Assembly (NCBI RefSeq): GCF_006714895.1
Contig: NZ_VFME01000001.1
Span: 1,860,001 to 1,924,000 of the forward strand
Origin: Gramella sp. Hel_I_59
Lineage (GTDB): Bacteria; Bacteroidota; Bacteroidia; Flavobacteriales; Flavobacteriaceae
DNA: 64,000 bases
Reading direction: 5' to 3'
Shown here: piece after piece, positions 36,854 to 44,163 of the stretch
Numbering within the stretch: position 1 is the stretch's first letter
Layout of the letters: every line of letters begins with the position of its first letter
The notes under the pieces: model-generated
Told to the model about the DNA's origin: nothing
Seen by the model: only the letters and a program-made list of their open reading frames with translations
Database searches by the model: none
Translations under genes and position numbers: made by a program

Positions 36854-37909
36854 TCATTTTTCTGAGAACTTGGTTTTACTCAGAAGAATACCTATTGGTT
36901 TGGTTGCTTCGATATTGTACAGAATTACCACTATGATACCAAGTACAGGAATTGCGAGAATCATACCAATGATTCCCCAGATCATATTTCCAGCTATTAC
37001 AGAAACAATAATAAAGAATGGATGAACATCCACTCGATCGCCTACTATAAAAGGTTGAAGTACATAAGATTCTACAAATTGGGTAACCGTGAAAGTTAGA
37101 GCAATCCCAATGAGTACACTTGTATCTCCACTACTTAAGAACCCAAATGCTACCGCCATAGTGAAACCAAGAATATTACCAACATAAGGAATCAAGGTCA
37201 ATACCGCGGCAATTACACTTACCAGAATAAAGTTGTTCACTCCAGAAATCCCCAGGCCTATAGAATATAACACCGCGAGTAACCCCATAAGCATCAATTT
37301 CCCAAGTAAATACTGAGGCGCAACTTTAATAGATTTTGTAAGAGTATTTTTTATTGATTCCTGTTTGGAATCTGGCATAACTCGCAAAAGAAAATTCTTA
37401 AAGATCTCACGGTAATTCAATAAAAAAAATACGTAAACGAATGTTAGAAGATAATTCGCCATAAAACTTGAGAGTCCGCTAAGAAAAGTAGTGATCCTTT
37501 TACGCATATCAGACCCCATTGCAGCACTTTCCTGTTCATCAGACTGATTGATGTCATTAGGATCAAGTGGAGTATGTTCCAATGCGAAGGTTTTGAGCTG
37601 TTCTATCTTAGGAGTCATTTGTTCTTGGATCTTTGGCCAGTCCTCTGCAAAGTTTCTCACCTGCATGCTCACCAAAGCCATCAGCCCTACACTAATACCG
37701 AATAGAAGTAGACTGTTTAACATGGCAGCCCATGCTCTTTTCATATACTTCTCCATCCAGATGCTAAGAGGTAAAACGACGAGGCTTAATATGACTGCTG
37801 TAGCCAGTGGAGCAAAAAAACCTTTCGCTTTTACCAGACCAGCTATTAAAAAATATATGGAGAGAATTGCCGCCGCTATGTAAAGTATTGCGCGCTTGCC
37901 TTTAAACAT
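36854..37909 (-). CDS. AI-2E family (PerM-like) membrane transporter
   Basis: 351 residues with seven or eight hydrophobic segments in the AI-2E/PerM arrangement: two N-terminal helices (AILYIAAAILSIYFLIAGL and SLVVLPLSIWM), a soluble coiled region (about 85-135), then a C-terminal cluster with QFVESYVLQPFIVGDRVDVHPFFII, and the GMILAIPVLGIIVVI motif. The VGDRVDVHP block is the family hallmark. Members export autoinducer-2 or act as ion or solute transporters; the substrate is not inferable here. Confidence 0.9.
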   Translation of the reverse strand: MFKGKRAILYIAAAILSIYFLIAGLVKAKGFFAPLATAVILSLVVLPLSIWMEKYMKRAWAAMLNSLLLFGISVGLMALVSMQVRNFAEDWPKIQEQMTPKIEQLKTFALEHTPLDPNDINQSDEQESAAMGSDMRKRITTFLSGLSSFMANYLLTFVYVFFLLNYREIFKNFLLRVMPDSKQESIKNTLTKSIKVAPQYLLGKLMLMGLLAVLYSIGLGISGVNNFILVSVIAAVLTLIPYVGNILGFTMAVAFGFLSSGDTSVLIGIALTFTVTQFVESYVLQPFIVGDRVDVHPFFIIVSVIAGNMIWGIIGMILAIPVLGIIVVILYNIEATKPIGILLSKTKFSEK

Positions 37910-38004
37910 GGATCAAAAAATTTTGGTTGGTTAGAACAATATCGTAAATGTTTCACTCAATTGTATTAATAAAAACACAAAGAGCTAAAGTTAAAACAAG
38001 ACAT

Positions 38005-38034
38005 AAAAAAAAGCCACCCGGTTAGGATGGCTTT
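38005..38034 (-). terminator. Terminator of the cold-shock gene array
   Basis: On the minus strand, AAAAGCCA and TGGCTTTT form a stem with an inner CC/GG pair around CTAAC, followed by a run of eight T. It lies 23 bases past the last csp gene. Confidence 0.75.
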
Positions 38035-38056
38035 TATTCTATAGAATAGAATGTGC

Positions 38057-38251
38057 TTAGTCGATTACTTCAACGTTTACAGCATTCAATCCTTTTCTTC
38101 CTTGCTCAGTTTCGAACTGAACTCTGTCATCTTCACGAATTTCATCGATAAGACCACTAGAGTGTACAAAGATGTCTTCGCTTGTTTCGTCTGACTTAAT
38201 GAAACCAAATCCTTTGGTTGCATTGAAAAATTTTACTTTACCTTCTTGCAT
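38057..38251 (-). CDS. Cold-shock protein, array copy 4 (3'-most in transcription)
   Basis: 64-residue CspA-type cold-shock domain. RNP-1 is KGFGFI and RNP-2 is DIFVHS; single-stranded RNA/DNA-binding aromatic residues are in place. It acts as an RNA chaperone. Transcribed last in the four-gene array; its protein resembles the second-last copy (NATKGFGF, SDETSED) but has GRKGLN where the others have GKKGLN, and SSGL instead of STGL. The leader carries the conserved pseudoknot at 38278-38311. A terminator follows the gene. Confidence 0.96.
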   Translation of the reverse strand: MQEGKVKFFNATKGFGFIKSDETSEDIFVHSSGLIDEIREDDRVQFETEQGRKGLNAVNVEVID

Positions 38252-38277
38252 TACTATACTAATTAATTGTTATTGAT

Positions 38278-38311
38278 GCCGGCTCCATTTAAAGATCATC
38301 CGGCCGTGATC
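38278..38311 (-). promoter_or_regulatory. H-type pseudoknot in the leader of csp copy 4
   Basis: In minus-strand RNA order: GATCA (38311-38307) pairs with TGATC (38298-38294); its loop contains GCCGG, which pairs with CCGGC (38282-38278). Connecting loops are 2, 1 and 11 bases. It ends 26 bases before the ATG. The same fold recurs before all four csp genes. Confidence 0.65.
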
Positions 38312-38348
38312 TATTATTTATAAGTCTCAAACTGAAACCTTAAAATAA

Positions 38349-38543
38349 TTAGTCAATTACTTCAACGTTCACAGCGTTAAGGCCTTTTTTACCTTGTTCT
38401 GTTTCAAATTGTACTCTGTCATCTTCACGAATTTCATCGATAAGACCTGTTGAGTGTACAAAGATGTCTTCGCTGGTTTCGTCTGACTTAATGAAACCAA
38501 ATCCCTTGGTTGCATTGAAAAATTTTACTTTACCTTCTTGCAT
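38349..38543 (-). CDS. Cold-shock protein, array copy 3
   Basis: 64-residue CspA-type cold-shock domain with RNP-1 KGFGFI and RNP-2 DIFVHS. The first half is identical to the 3'-most copy (NATKGFGFIKSDETSED), the second half to the two 5' copies (STGL, GKKGLN), so it looks like a hybrid or an intermediate in gene conversion. Spaced 97 bases from its neighbours with the conserved leader. Confidence 0.96.
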   Translation of the reverse strand: MQEGKVKFFNATKGFGFIKSDETSEDIFVHSTGLIDEIREDDRVQFETEQGKKGLNAVNVEVID

Positions 38544-38569
38544 TACTATACTAATTAATTGTTATTGAT

Positions 38570-38603
38570 GCCGGCTCCATTTAAAGATCATCCGGCAATG
38601 ATC
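38570..38603 (-). promoter_or_regulatory. H-type pseudoknot in the leader of csp copy 3
   Basis: Stem 1 GATCAT with ATGATC (38603-38598 and 38591-38586) has six pairs; loop GCCGG pairs with CCGGC at 38574-38570. Connecting loops are 1, 0 and 11 bases. Confidence 0.65.
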
Positions 38604-38640
38604 TGTTATTTTTAAGTCTCAAACTGAAACCCTAAAATAA

Positions 38641-38835
38641 TTAGTCAATTACTTCAACGTTCACAGCGTTAAGGCCTTTTTTACCTTGTTCTGTTTCAAA
38701 TTGTACTCTGTCATCTTCACGAATTTCATCGATAAGACCTGTTGAGTGTACAAAGATGTCCTCGTTAGAATCGTCAGCTTTTATAAATCCAAATCCTTTT
38801 GTTGAATTAAAAAACTTTACTTTACCTTCTTGCAT
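38641..38835 (-). CDS. Cold-shock protein, array copy 2
   Basis: 64-residue CspA-type cold-shock domain with KGFGFI and DIFVHS. The protein is identical to the 5'-most copy at 38936-39130 (NSTKGFGFIKADDSNED), although the DNA differs at some silent positions. Likely an RNA chaperone with the same function as its neighbours. Confidence 0.96.
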   Translation of the reverse strand: MQEGKVKFFNSTKGFGFIKADDSNEDIFVHSTGLIDEIREDDRVQFETEQGKKGLNAVNVEVID

Positions 38836-38861
38836 TACTATACTTATTAATTGTTATTGAT

Positions 38862-38895
38862 GCCGGTTAAATTTAAAGATCATCCGGCCTTGATC
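38862..38895 (-). promoter_or_regulatory. H-type pseudoknot in the leader of csp copy 2
   Basis: Stem 1 GATCA with TGATC (38895-38891 and 38882-38878); loop GCCGG pairs with CCGGC at 38866-38862. Connecting loops are 2, 1 and 11 bases. The third loop sequence differs from copies 3 and 4 but keeps its length. Confidence 0.65.
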
Positions 38896-38935
38896 ATACC
38901 TTATTTATAAGTCTCACACTGAAACCTTAAAATAA

Positions 38936-39130
38936 TCAGTCAATTACTTCAACGTTCACAGCGTTAAGGCCTTTTTTACCTTGCTCTGTTTCAAATTGTA
39001 CTCTGTCATCTTCACGAATTTCGTCAATAAGACCAGTTGAGTGTACAAAGATGTCTTCGTTCGAATCGTCAGCTTTTATGAATCCAAATCCTTTTGTTGA
39101 ATTAAAAAACTTCACTTTTCCTTCTTGCAT
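38936..39130 (-). CDS. Cold-shock protein, array copy 1 (5'-most)
   Basis: 64-residue CspA-type cold-shock domain, identical in protein to copy 2. It is the first csp transcribed, 65 bases after the desaturase gene on the same strand. Its leader has a different primary sequence from the other three yet can form the same pseudoknot. Confidence 0.96.
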   Translation of the reverse strand: MQEGKVKFFNSTKGFGFIKADDSNEDIFVHSTGLIDEIREDDRVQFETEQGKKGLNAVNVEVID

Positions 39131-39156
39131 TACTTAATAATTAATTGTTATAAAAT

Positions 39157-39192
39157 GCCATTAAACTTTTGAGATCGTATGGCTTCCGATCT
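39157..39192 (-). promoter_or_regulatory. H-type pseudoknot in the leader of csp copy 1, with compensatory changes
   Basis: Stem 1 is AGATCG with CGATCT (39192-39187 and 39177-39172) and the loop GCCAT pairs with ATGGC at 39161-39157. Against the other leaders, stem 1 has gained a G-C pair for an A-T pair, and stem 2 has AT/AT in place of GG/CC, each changed on both sides. The third loop is 10-11 bases. It starts four bases after the desaturase stop. Confidence 0.62.
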
Positions 39193-39195
39193 TAA

Positions 39196-40179
39196 CTATC
39201 CAACTCGCAATTTATCTACTTTACCTAGTTGACGAAGCATTTTAAAATGCTCTCCAACTGCAGATACAAAGCTGTGTTGATTATGATAAGGCAAACCATA
39301 TTCTTTGGCGGTCTGCGCTACTATATGCGATATTTTTCTATAATGAACATGACAGATATTTGGTAATAAATGATGTTCAATTTGATAATTTAATCCACCA
39401 ATGAACCAGGAAAATAACCTGCTCTTGGGGGAAAAATTAGCTGTTGTTAATAGTTGATGACTAGCCCAATCACCCTGTACAATACCTTTTTCATCAGGTA
39501 ATGGATACTCAGTCGTTGGAACAATATGAGCTAGCTGAAAAATGGTAGTGATCATTAATCCAGTAACGAAGTGCATGCTAATAAAAGCTAGAACCACGAT
39601 CCACCAAGCCTGAGGTGCCATAATAATTGGCAGTATCAATACAAAGAAGAATGAAACCAGTTTCCATCCAATTACAGTAGACAACTGTTTTCTAAATTCC
39701 TTACCTTCCTTGAAGAAGCCCATTTTCTTGAATTTTGCCATTCTAACAAAATCTTTAGCAGTTACCCAGCTTACCGTAGACAATCCATAAAAGAACCAAC
39801 TGTATAAGTGTTGAAATTTATGAATACTATATCTCTTAGTATGTGGAGTAAATCTTAAGAAAAACGGAGGGTTGATATCATCATCAGCCTCTTTTATATT
39901 TGTGAACGTATGATGCAATACATTATGCTGAATTCTCCAGATACTTGCATTGGCACCTATAAGGTTTAAAGTGTATCCTAAATACTGATTAACCTTTTGA
40001 TTTTTTGAATAGGAGTTATGGATTGCATCGTGCATGATTCCCATGCCTATTCCGGCCATTCCAAAACCACTTATGATATAAAGACCGAATAACAACCAGG
40101 TACTTTCTACCATTCCAGTGTTCACAATTACTAATGGAGCTACGAAAGTCAAAAGCATAAGTACAGTTTTCACGATCAT
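39196..40179 (-). CDS. Membrane fatty-acid desaturase (acyl-CoA/lipid desaturase)
   Basis: 327 residues from the first ATG. Three His boxes: HDAIH (50-54), HNVLHH (85-90) and QIEHH (266-270), the last with the Gln typical of front-end or linoleoyl-CoA-type desaturases; four transmembrane segments. It inserts a double bond in membrane acyl chains, a cold-adaptation function that suits the adjacent csp genes. The same frame stays open for more than 45 codons upstream and reads like coding sequence (KRASDFSKTLRSRVNTYF near 40225-40270) but has no ATG, GTG or TTG. The N-terminus is therefore uncertain. Confidence 0.9.
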   Translation of the reverse strand: MIVKTVLMLLTFVAPLVIVNTGMVESTWLLFGLYIISGFGMAGIGMGIMHDAIHNSYSKNQKVNQYLGYTLNLIGANASIWRIQHNVLHHTFTNIKEADDDINPPFFLRFTPHTKRYSIHKFQHLYSWFFYGLSTVSWVTAKDFVRMAKFKKMGFFKEGKEFRKQLSTVIGWKLVSFFFVLILPIIMAPQAWWIVVLAFISMHFVTGLMITTIFQLAHIVPTTEYPLPDEKGIVQGDWASHQLLTTANFSPKSRLFSWFIGGLNYQIEHHLLPNICHVHYRKISHIVAQTAKEYGLPYHNQHSFVSAVGEHFKMLRQLGKVDKLRVG

Positions 40180-40506
40180 GCTAGCATTAGCGTGTTTACT
40201 GATATTATTTTTTTTGAAATAGGTATTTACCCGGCTTCGAAGAGTCTTTGAGAAATCGGATGCTCGTTTTTGAGCGAATATTGGATTGTTGATACTGGTA
40301 CTATTAAATTTACAAACTAAATAATGAAGTAAACAAAACTTGAAATATCCTGAAAGGACTAAAAAGTGAAGAGAACTAAAATATTTACTATGGCAAATGT
40401 AAGTTTTATTATTACATCCACAATATAAATAATCAATTAGTTTTCAAACTTTTACGCTACAGGATAAATTCAGTTCTGTATTTAGTTCAATTTCCCGGAT
40501 GGGAAA
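40180..40506 (-). other. Region upstream of the desaturase: coding-like extension without start codon
   Basis: From 40180 to about 40305 the desaturase frame continues with basic, helix-like codons that resemble the family N-terminus, but no canonical start exists. From 40306 to 40506 no gene is seen. A perfect 8-bp hairpin, AATTTCCC with GGGAAATT around GGAT, at 40489-40508 overlaps the stop of the upstream cold-shock-domain gene; it lacks a T-run. Confidence 0.45.
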
Positions 40507-40968
40507 TTAGTCAATGATCTTAACTCTTACTGCGTTAAGCCCTTTCATTCCTTGCTCCAGCTCGAAACTTACTTTATCATTCTCATCAATTTCATCAATA
40601 AGACCACTTACGTGTACAAAGTATTTCTCACCGGTTTGTTTACCTATAATAAACCCAAATCCTTTAGAATGATCGAAAAATGAAACTTTACCTTCTGTAT
40701 CGGTAATGATCTCTTCCTCTTCTCTATCTTCTTTCTTAGGGATAGCGATTTCGATATCCTCTACTTCTACTTCTACCTTCTGAGTTGGATCTGGTGGAGT
40801 GTCGGTTAAATTACCGTCTGCATCAACATAAGCAATCATATCCTCGAATGATCCACCTTTGTTGGAATTTTCTTTTCTTTCTAAACGCTTGGCTTCTTTC
40901 TCCTTACGCTTTTTGATCTTTTTCTTTTCTTTCTCTCTTTTGTTTTGGGTTTGTCCGGATCTTGCCAT
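40507..40968 (-). CDS. Cold-shock-domain protein with charged N-terminal extension
   Basis: 153 residues. The N-terminal 35 residues are very basic (KREKEKKKIKKRKEKEAKRL), followed by an acidic linker (about 50-90) and a C-terminal cold-shock domain (about 90-153) with HSKGFGFIIGKQTGEKYFVHVSGLIDEIDENDKVSFELEQG. The basic tail probably adds RNA or ribosome binding. The domain shares the AVRVKIID-type ending with the small Csp proteins of the array, so they have a common origin. It lies upstream of the desaturase and csp array on the same strand. Confidence 0.9.
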   Translation of the reverse strand: MARSGQTQNKREKEKKKIKKRKEKEAKRLERKENSNKGGSFEDMIAYVDADGNLTDTPPDPTQKVEVEVEDIEIAIPKKEDREEEEIITDTEGKVSFFDHSKGFGFIIGKQTGEKYFVHVSGLIDEIDENDKVSFELEQGMKGLNAVRVKIID

Positions 40969-41293
40969 TCACTATAAATTAATTAATATTCGTTGAAAAT
41001 TTCAATGCATTGAACCAACTAAACGAATACCAGAAAAATTTAATGTGTAAGATTATCTTTTGTAGGATTTATTCAGAGAGAGCATGAGCCATTCTGGCCT
41101 GCACTAAAATTTTTACAAAGATAGTCATAGCAAATCAATTCTGAAAGCTTTAAATAGTCGAGTTCTGTAAATTTTGTTTTTAATAACTTTTACTTCAGAA
41201 AATCACACTCGGCTATCGGTCATATTATAAATAAAGGTTTAATGGTATTTGAAGTAAATTTTGATTTTAAATTATTATTTTGAAATAAAAAAT
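40969..41293. other. Intergenic region with a long leader hairpin for the cold-shock-domain gene
   Basis: 325 bases without a gene between divergent starts. On the minus strand an 8-bp stem TATTCGTT with AACGAATA (40987-40994 with 41022-41029) encloses an inner palindrome TTCAATGCATTGAA at 41001-41014. It sits 18 bases before the ATG at 40968, in the same place as the csp pseudoknots but with a different fold. Nothing else is recognisable. Confidence 0.5.
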
Positions 41294-42304
41294 ATGAAAG
41301 CAATTGGATTTACTAGATCACTCCCTATTAGCAATATTTCAAGTCTGAATGAATATGAAATTGATAAACCTTCCTGTAGTTCTAATGAACTTTTAGTAAA
41401 GATTAAAGCAATATCGGTAAACCCGGTTGATTATAAGGTAAGACAAAATTCGGCGGAAAATGAAGAGTTAAACGAACCGAAAATAATTGGATGGGATGCA
41501 GCTGGAGTTGTTGAAGATGTGGGCAGTAACGTGGAGAACTTTAGCGTTGGAGTTGAAGTGTATTATGCTGGCGACATAACGAAACCTGGTTGTTATTCAG
41601 AATACCAATGTATAGATGAGGCAATTGTAGCTAAAAAACCAGCTAAATTAAACTGGATGGAATCTGCTGCCTTACCACTTACTGCCTTAACCTCTTGGGA
41701 ATGTATCTTTGACAGGATGAACATTGCTGAAGGTGATGGGAAAGATGAGAAGGTACTCATCATTGGTGGTGCTGGTGGTGTTGGCTCTATTGCGATTCAA
41801 ATCTTAAAAGAATTGACTCAGTTTGAAGTGATTGCAACAGCATCTCGAGAGGATACAGTTGAGTGGTGTAAAAAGATGGGCGCAGATAGAGTTGTGAATC
41901 ACCATAAATTATCTGAAGAACTGAAGAATGAAAAAGACTCGATCTCATATATTCTAAATTTCGCAGATACTGCTGGGCACTGGGAAACGATGACGAAACT
42001 GATCGCTCCACAGGGACATATCGCTTGTATCGTTAATACCACAGAGAATGTGAATCTGAATGCTTTGAAAGAAAAAAGTATTAGTTTTCACTGGGAATTG
42101 GTGTTTACAAGACCCATGTTTAATACCACGGATAAGTCCAGGCAGCACGAAATATTAGTGCGAATCGCTGAATTAGCAGATTCCAACAAAATCATATCAA
42201 CTAAAAACAGAGAATTTTATGGGTTAAGTGCTGAAGTTTTCAGAGAAGTTCACAAGCTTCAGGAATCTGGCAAATCTATTGGTAAAAATGTAATTGAATT
42301 TTGA
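41294..42304 (+). CDS. Zinc-free MDR-family oxidoreductase (quinone oxidoreductase-like)
   Basis: 336 residues from the ATG at 41294; the frame opens earlier but without similarity. Medium-chain dehydrogenase/reductase with SVNPVDYKVRQ, GWDAAGVVEDVG and the NADP-binding IIGGAGGVGSIAIQI. The zinc ligands of alcohol dehydrogenases are not seen, so it is closer to the quinone oxidoreductase/zinc-type-ADH-family-1 group. Substrate unknown. It ends 60 bases before a convergent Crp-type regulator gene, but no direct link is evident. Confidence 0.88.
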   Translation: MKAIGFTRSLPISNISSLNEYEIDKPSCSSNELLVKIKAISVNPVDYKVRQNSAENEELNEPKIIGWDAAGVVEDVGSNVENFSVGVEVYYAGDITKPGCYSEYQCIDEAIVAKKPAKLNWMESAALPLTALTSWECIFDRMNIAEGDGKDEKVLIIGGAGGVGSIAIQILKELTQFEVIATASREDTVEWCKKMGADRVVNHHKLSEELKNEKDSISYILNFADTAGHWETMTKLIAPQGHIACIVNTTENVNLNALKEKSISFHWELVFTRPMFNTTDKSRQHEILVRIAELADSNKIISTKNREFYGLSAEVFREVHKLQESGKSIGKNVIEF

Positions 42305-42364
42305 AGAATACTTTGACCAGATTTATCGAATTCTAACCTACATCTGGAACCAAGGCTTAATGCT

Positions 42365-42937
42365 TCAAGCAAGATCTTTTCGGATTCTACTAAGGCTTTC
42401 TGGTTTCATTCCTAGATAATTAGCGATATGATAATTCTGTACACGCTTTTCAATTTCCGGATAGGTTTCGCAAAAATCCAGATACCGCTCTTTGTTCGAT
42501 TTCTCAAGAGATGATAGAATTCTTTTTCTAAGTGAAACAAAAGCCCCGGTGGTCTTAAGCCTGAAAAAGCGTTCGAATTTTGGAATTCTATGGTACAATT
42601 CTTCCAGAAGAGTACGGTTTAAGGATAATAGTTTTGAGTCTTCTATTGCTTCAACGTAAAGCTTTGATGGCTGATTCGTGAAAAAGGCTTCGAAATCACT
42701 GATCCACCAATCTTCTATTGCGAATTGTATAATATGTTTATTTCCTTGCTCATCGAGATAGTATGCACGCAAACAACCTTCTACTACAAAATATTCATCT
42801 TGTACGGTTTGCCCCGGTTTAATAAGAAGTTCCTTTTTATGAAGAGAAACTTCAGAAAGAATACTTCTGAATTCAGTCTTCTCCAATTCCGAAAGGTCAA
42901 TTTCCCGGCTAATGTGATCAATGATATCTGCAGGCAT
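42365..42937 (-). CDS. Crp/Fnr-family transcriptional regulator
   Basis: 190 residues. A cyclic-nucleotide-binding-type beta barrel (about 25-115; LLIKPGQTVQDEYFVVEGCLRAYYLDEQG) is followed by a short C-terminal helix-turn-helix (NYHIANYLGMKPESLSRIRKDL). The family's typical glycine pattern is present, but the ligand cannot be inferred; many Bacteroidota relatives bind no cAMP. It is convergent to the MDR oxidoreductase gene. Confidence 0.88.
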   Translation of the reverse strand: MPADIIDHISREIDLSELEKTEFRSILSEVSLHKKELLIKPGQTVQDEYFVVEGCLRAYYLDEQGNKHIIQFAIEDWWISDFEAFFTNQPSKLYVEAIEDSKLLSLNRTLLEELYHRIPKFERFFRLKTTGAFVSLRKRILSSLEKSNKERYLDFCETYPEIEKRVQNYHIANYLGMKPESLSRIRKDLA

Positions 42938-42985
42938 CTAATCAATTATTTGCATGCAAATTTAAGCTATTATACTTGAATGTAT

Positions 42986-43018
42986 AAAAAAATGCCGGGC
43001 GCAGGCCCGGCATTTTTT
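42986..43018 (-). terminator. Terminator of the dodecin gene
   Basis: GCCGGGC with GCCCGGC around GCAG, extended by AT pairs and by A/T runs on both sides, giving a 13-14 bp stem. Strong on both strands; it lies 21 bases beyond the dodecin stop on the minus strand. Confidence 0.88.
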
Positions 43019-43038
43019 AAATATATAAGTTTCTAAAA

Positions 43039-43242
43039 CTAACTAGTTTTATCGAAAGATATTTTAGCATTTACAGCATAAGAAGTAATCTTGTCCCCAT
43101 CTACATGAGCTTTCATCTCTTTAACGTAGACTGACCTTATATTCTTTACCGTTTTCGCAGCTTCTGTAACTGCTTTTTGTACTGCATCATCAAAACTTTT
43201 TTCTGAAGCGGCAATCACTTCAATCACTTTTACAATTCCCAT
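43039..43242 (-). CDS. Dodecin family flavin-binding protein
   Basis: 67 residues matching the dodecin fold: KVIEVIAASEKSFDDAVQKAVTEAAKTVKNIRSVYVKEM and the C-terminal SYAVNAKISF. Dodecins assemble as hollow dodecamers that store or sequester FMN or riboflavin derivatives. Length is normal. Single-gene unit with its own strong terminator. Confidence 0.92.
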   Translation of the reverse strand: MGIVKVIEVIAASEKSFDDAVQKAVTEAAKTVKNIRSVYVKEMKAHVDGDKITSYAVNAKISFDKTS

Positions 43243-43401
43243 AATTTTAAATTTATTGGTTAACTGATTTCAATTTACCAACTTAAATAAGCTTAGGAAG
43301 AATGATTAACAGAAGATTGTCAGGGAACCTTAACTTATTGTGAAATTATTGATAGGATCAATAGCTGGGATTAATTTGGTTCCAATTAAACCACAGAATT
43401 T

Positions 43402-44019
43402 TTAATTTTTGACAACAATCAATTCGGCTTTTGCGCCAGTAAGCAAGTTCCATTCTTTTTTAGCAAGCATCTCCCCTTTTTCACTTAGTACTCGCAACTC
43501 GGCCGTATTGGGACCAGAACTTCCCTGGTTGAGCGCAACAAATTGAATACTATTAAAGCCTTCCTGCAAGTTTACCAATACCGGTTTGAATCCAGCAGTA
43601 AGCAAAACACTCGCTTCCACTAATTCTCCATTAACGATGATCTGCACCTTGTCGCCATCTATAAATTGATGATCTCTACAGTACACTTCTACAAATCTAC
43701 CTTGTGTAACTACATTCCCTAGACTCTGATCAAATCTATATTCCTCTTTGACTTCAGCGTCTTTCGCCCACTTCTCTTTCATGGCATCTGCTTCAGTAAG
43801 AAGATTATTAGGGTTTTCTCTAAGGTCTATTGCTTTGGGCTTCTCTTTTAAAAACCGACTTTCTTTTTCAGTATTATCTCTTTTCAGAATAGGAAATCCC
43901 GTTGAATTTGATTCTTCAGCTTTAATAACCCGTCCGGTATTCGTGCTTCTTGGGATCTCAATTTGAGAATAGAGAGAAGCAGAGCTAAATATTAGTAGTA
44001 TGAGAATCAATCTATTCAT
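43402..44019 (-). CDS. Secreted protein of unknown function
   Basis: 205 residues from the ATG at 44019 (MNRLILILLIFSSASLYSQ), whose signal peptide is clearer than that of the longer frame. The mature part has a charged stretch (TEADAMKEKWAKDAEVKEEY) and a C-terminal domain with FVEVYCRDHQFIDGDKVQII and NSIQFVALNQGSSGPNTAELRV, resembling a beta-sandwich that is seen in other Bacteroidota secreted proteins. No catalytic motif. I do not recognise the family. Confidence 0.6.
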   Translation of the reverse strand: MNRLILILLIFSSASLYSQIEIPRSTNTGRVIKAEESNSTGFPILKRDNTEKESRFLKEKPKAIDLRENPNNLLTEADAMKEKWAKDAEVKEEYRFDQSLGNVVTQGRFVEVYCRDHQFIDGDKVQIIVNGELVEASVLLTAGFKPVLVNLQEGFNSIQFVALNQGSSGPNTAELRVLSEKGEMLAKKEWNLLTGAKAELIVVKN

Positions 44020-44132
44020 AGTAAGTGGTTTGTGCAGCATAGCTATATCAAAAATACAGCCATTTTTGAACATTAGTAAGAAAACGAGCAAATTCAAGTT
44101 TAAGTGTGTTCTCTATAGTAAAATAAAAAAAG

Positions 44133-44140
44133 TAATTTTG
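44133..44140 (+). promoter_or_regulatory. Putative -7 promoter element for upp
   Basis: TAATTTTG, an exact TAnnTTTG match, 23 bases before the upp ATG. No -33 TTTG at the standard distance. Confidence 0.45.
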
Positions 44141-44163
44141 AGTATTATAAAAGTCAGATTTAC

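Larger units (their letters stand above)
38057..39130 (-). repeat. Tandem array of four csp gene units
   Basis: Four copies of a gene-plus-leader unit with a period of 292, 292 and 295 bases. Coding parts are nearly identical; spacers share the leader pseudoknot and, between copies, a small hairpin (GTTTCA-GTT-TGAGAC in minus-strand RNA). The arrangement indicates recent duplication or ongoing gene conversion. Confidence 0.92.

Noticed and set aside
38278..39192. Simple DNA inverted repeats as operator sites instead of RNA pseudoknots
   Set aside because: The interleaved pairing, constant third-loop length, position between promoterless spacers and start codon, and compensatory changes fit RNA better; operator function is not excluded.
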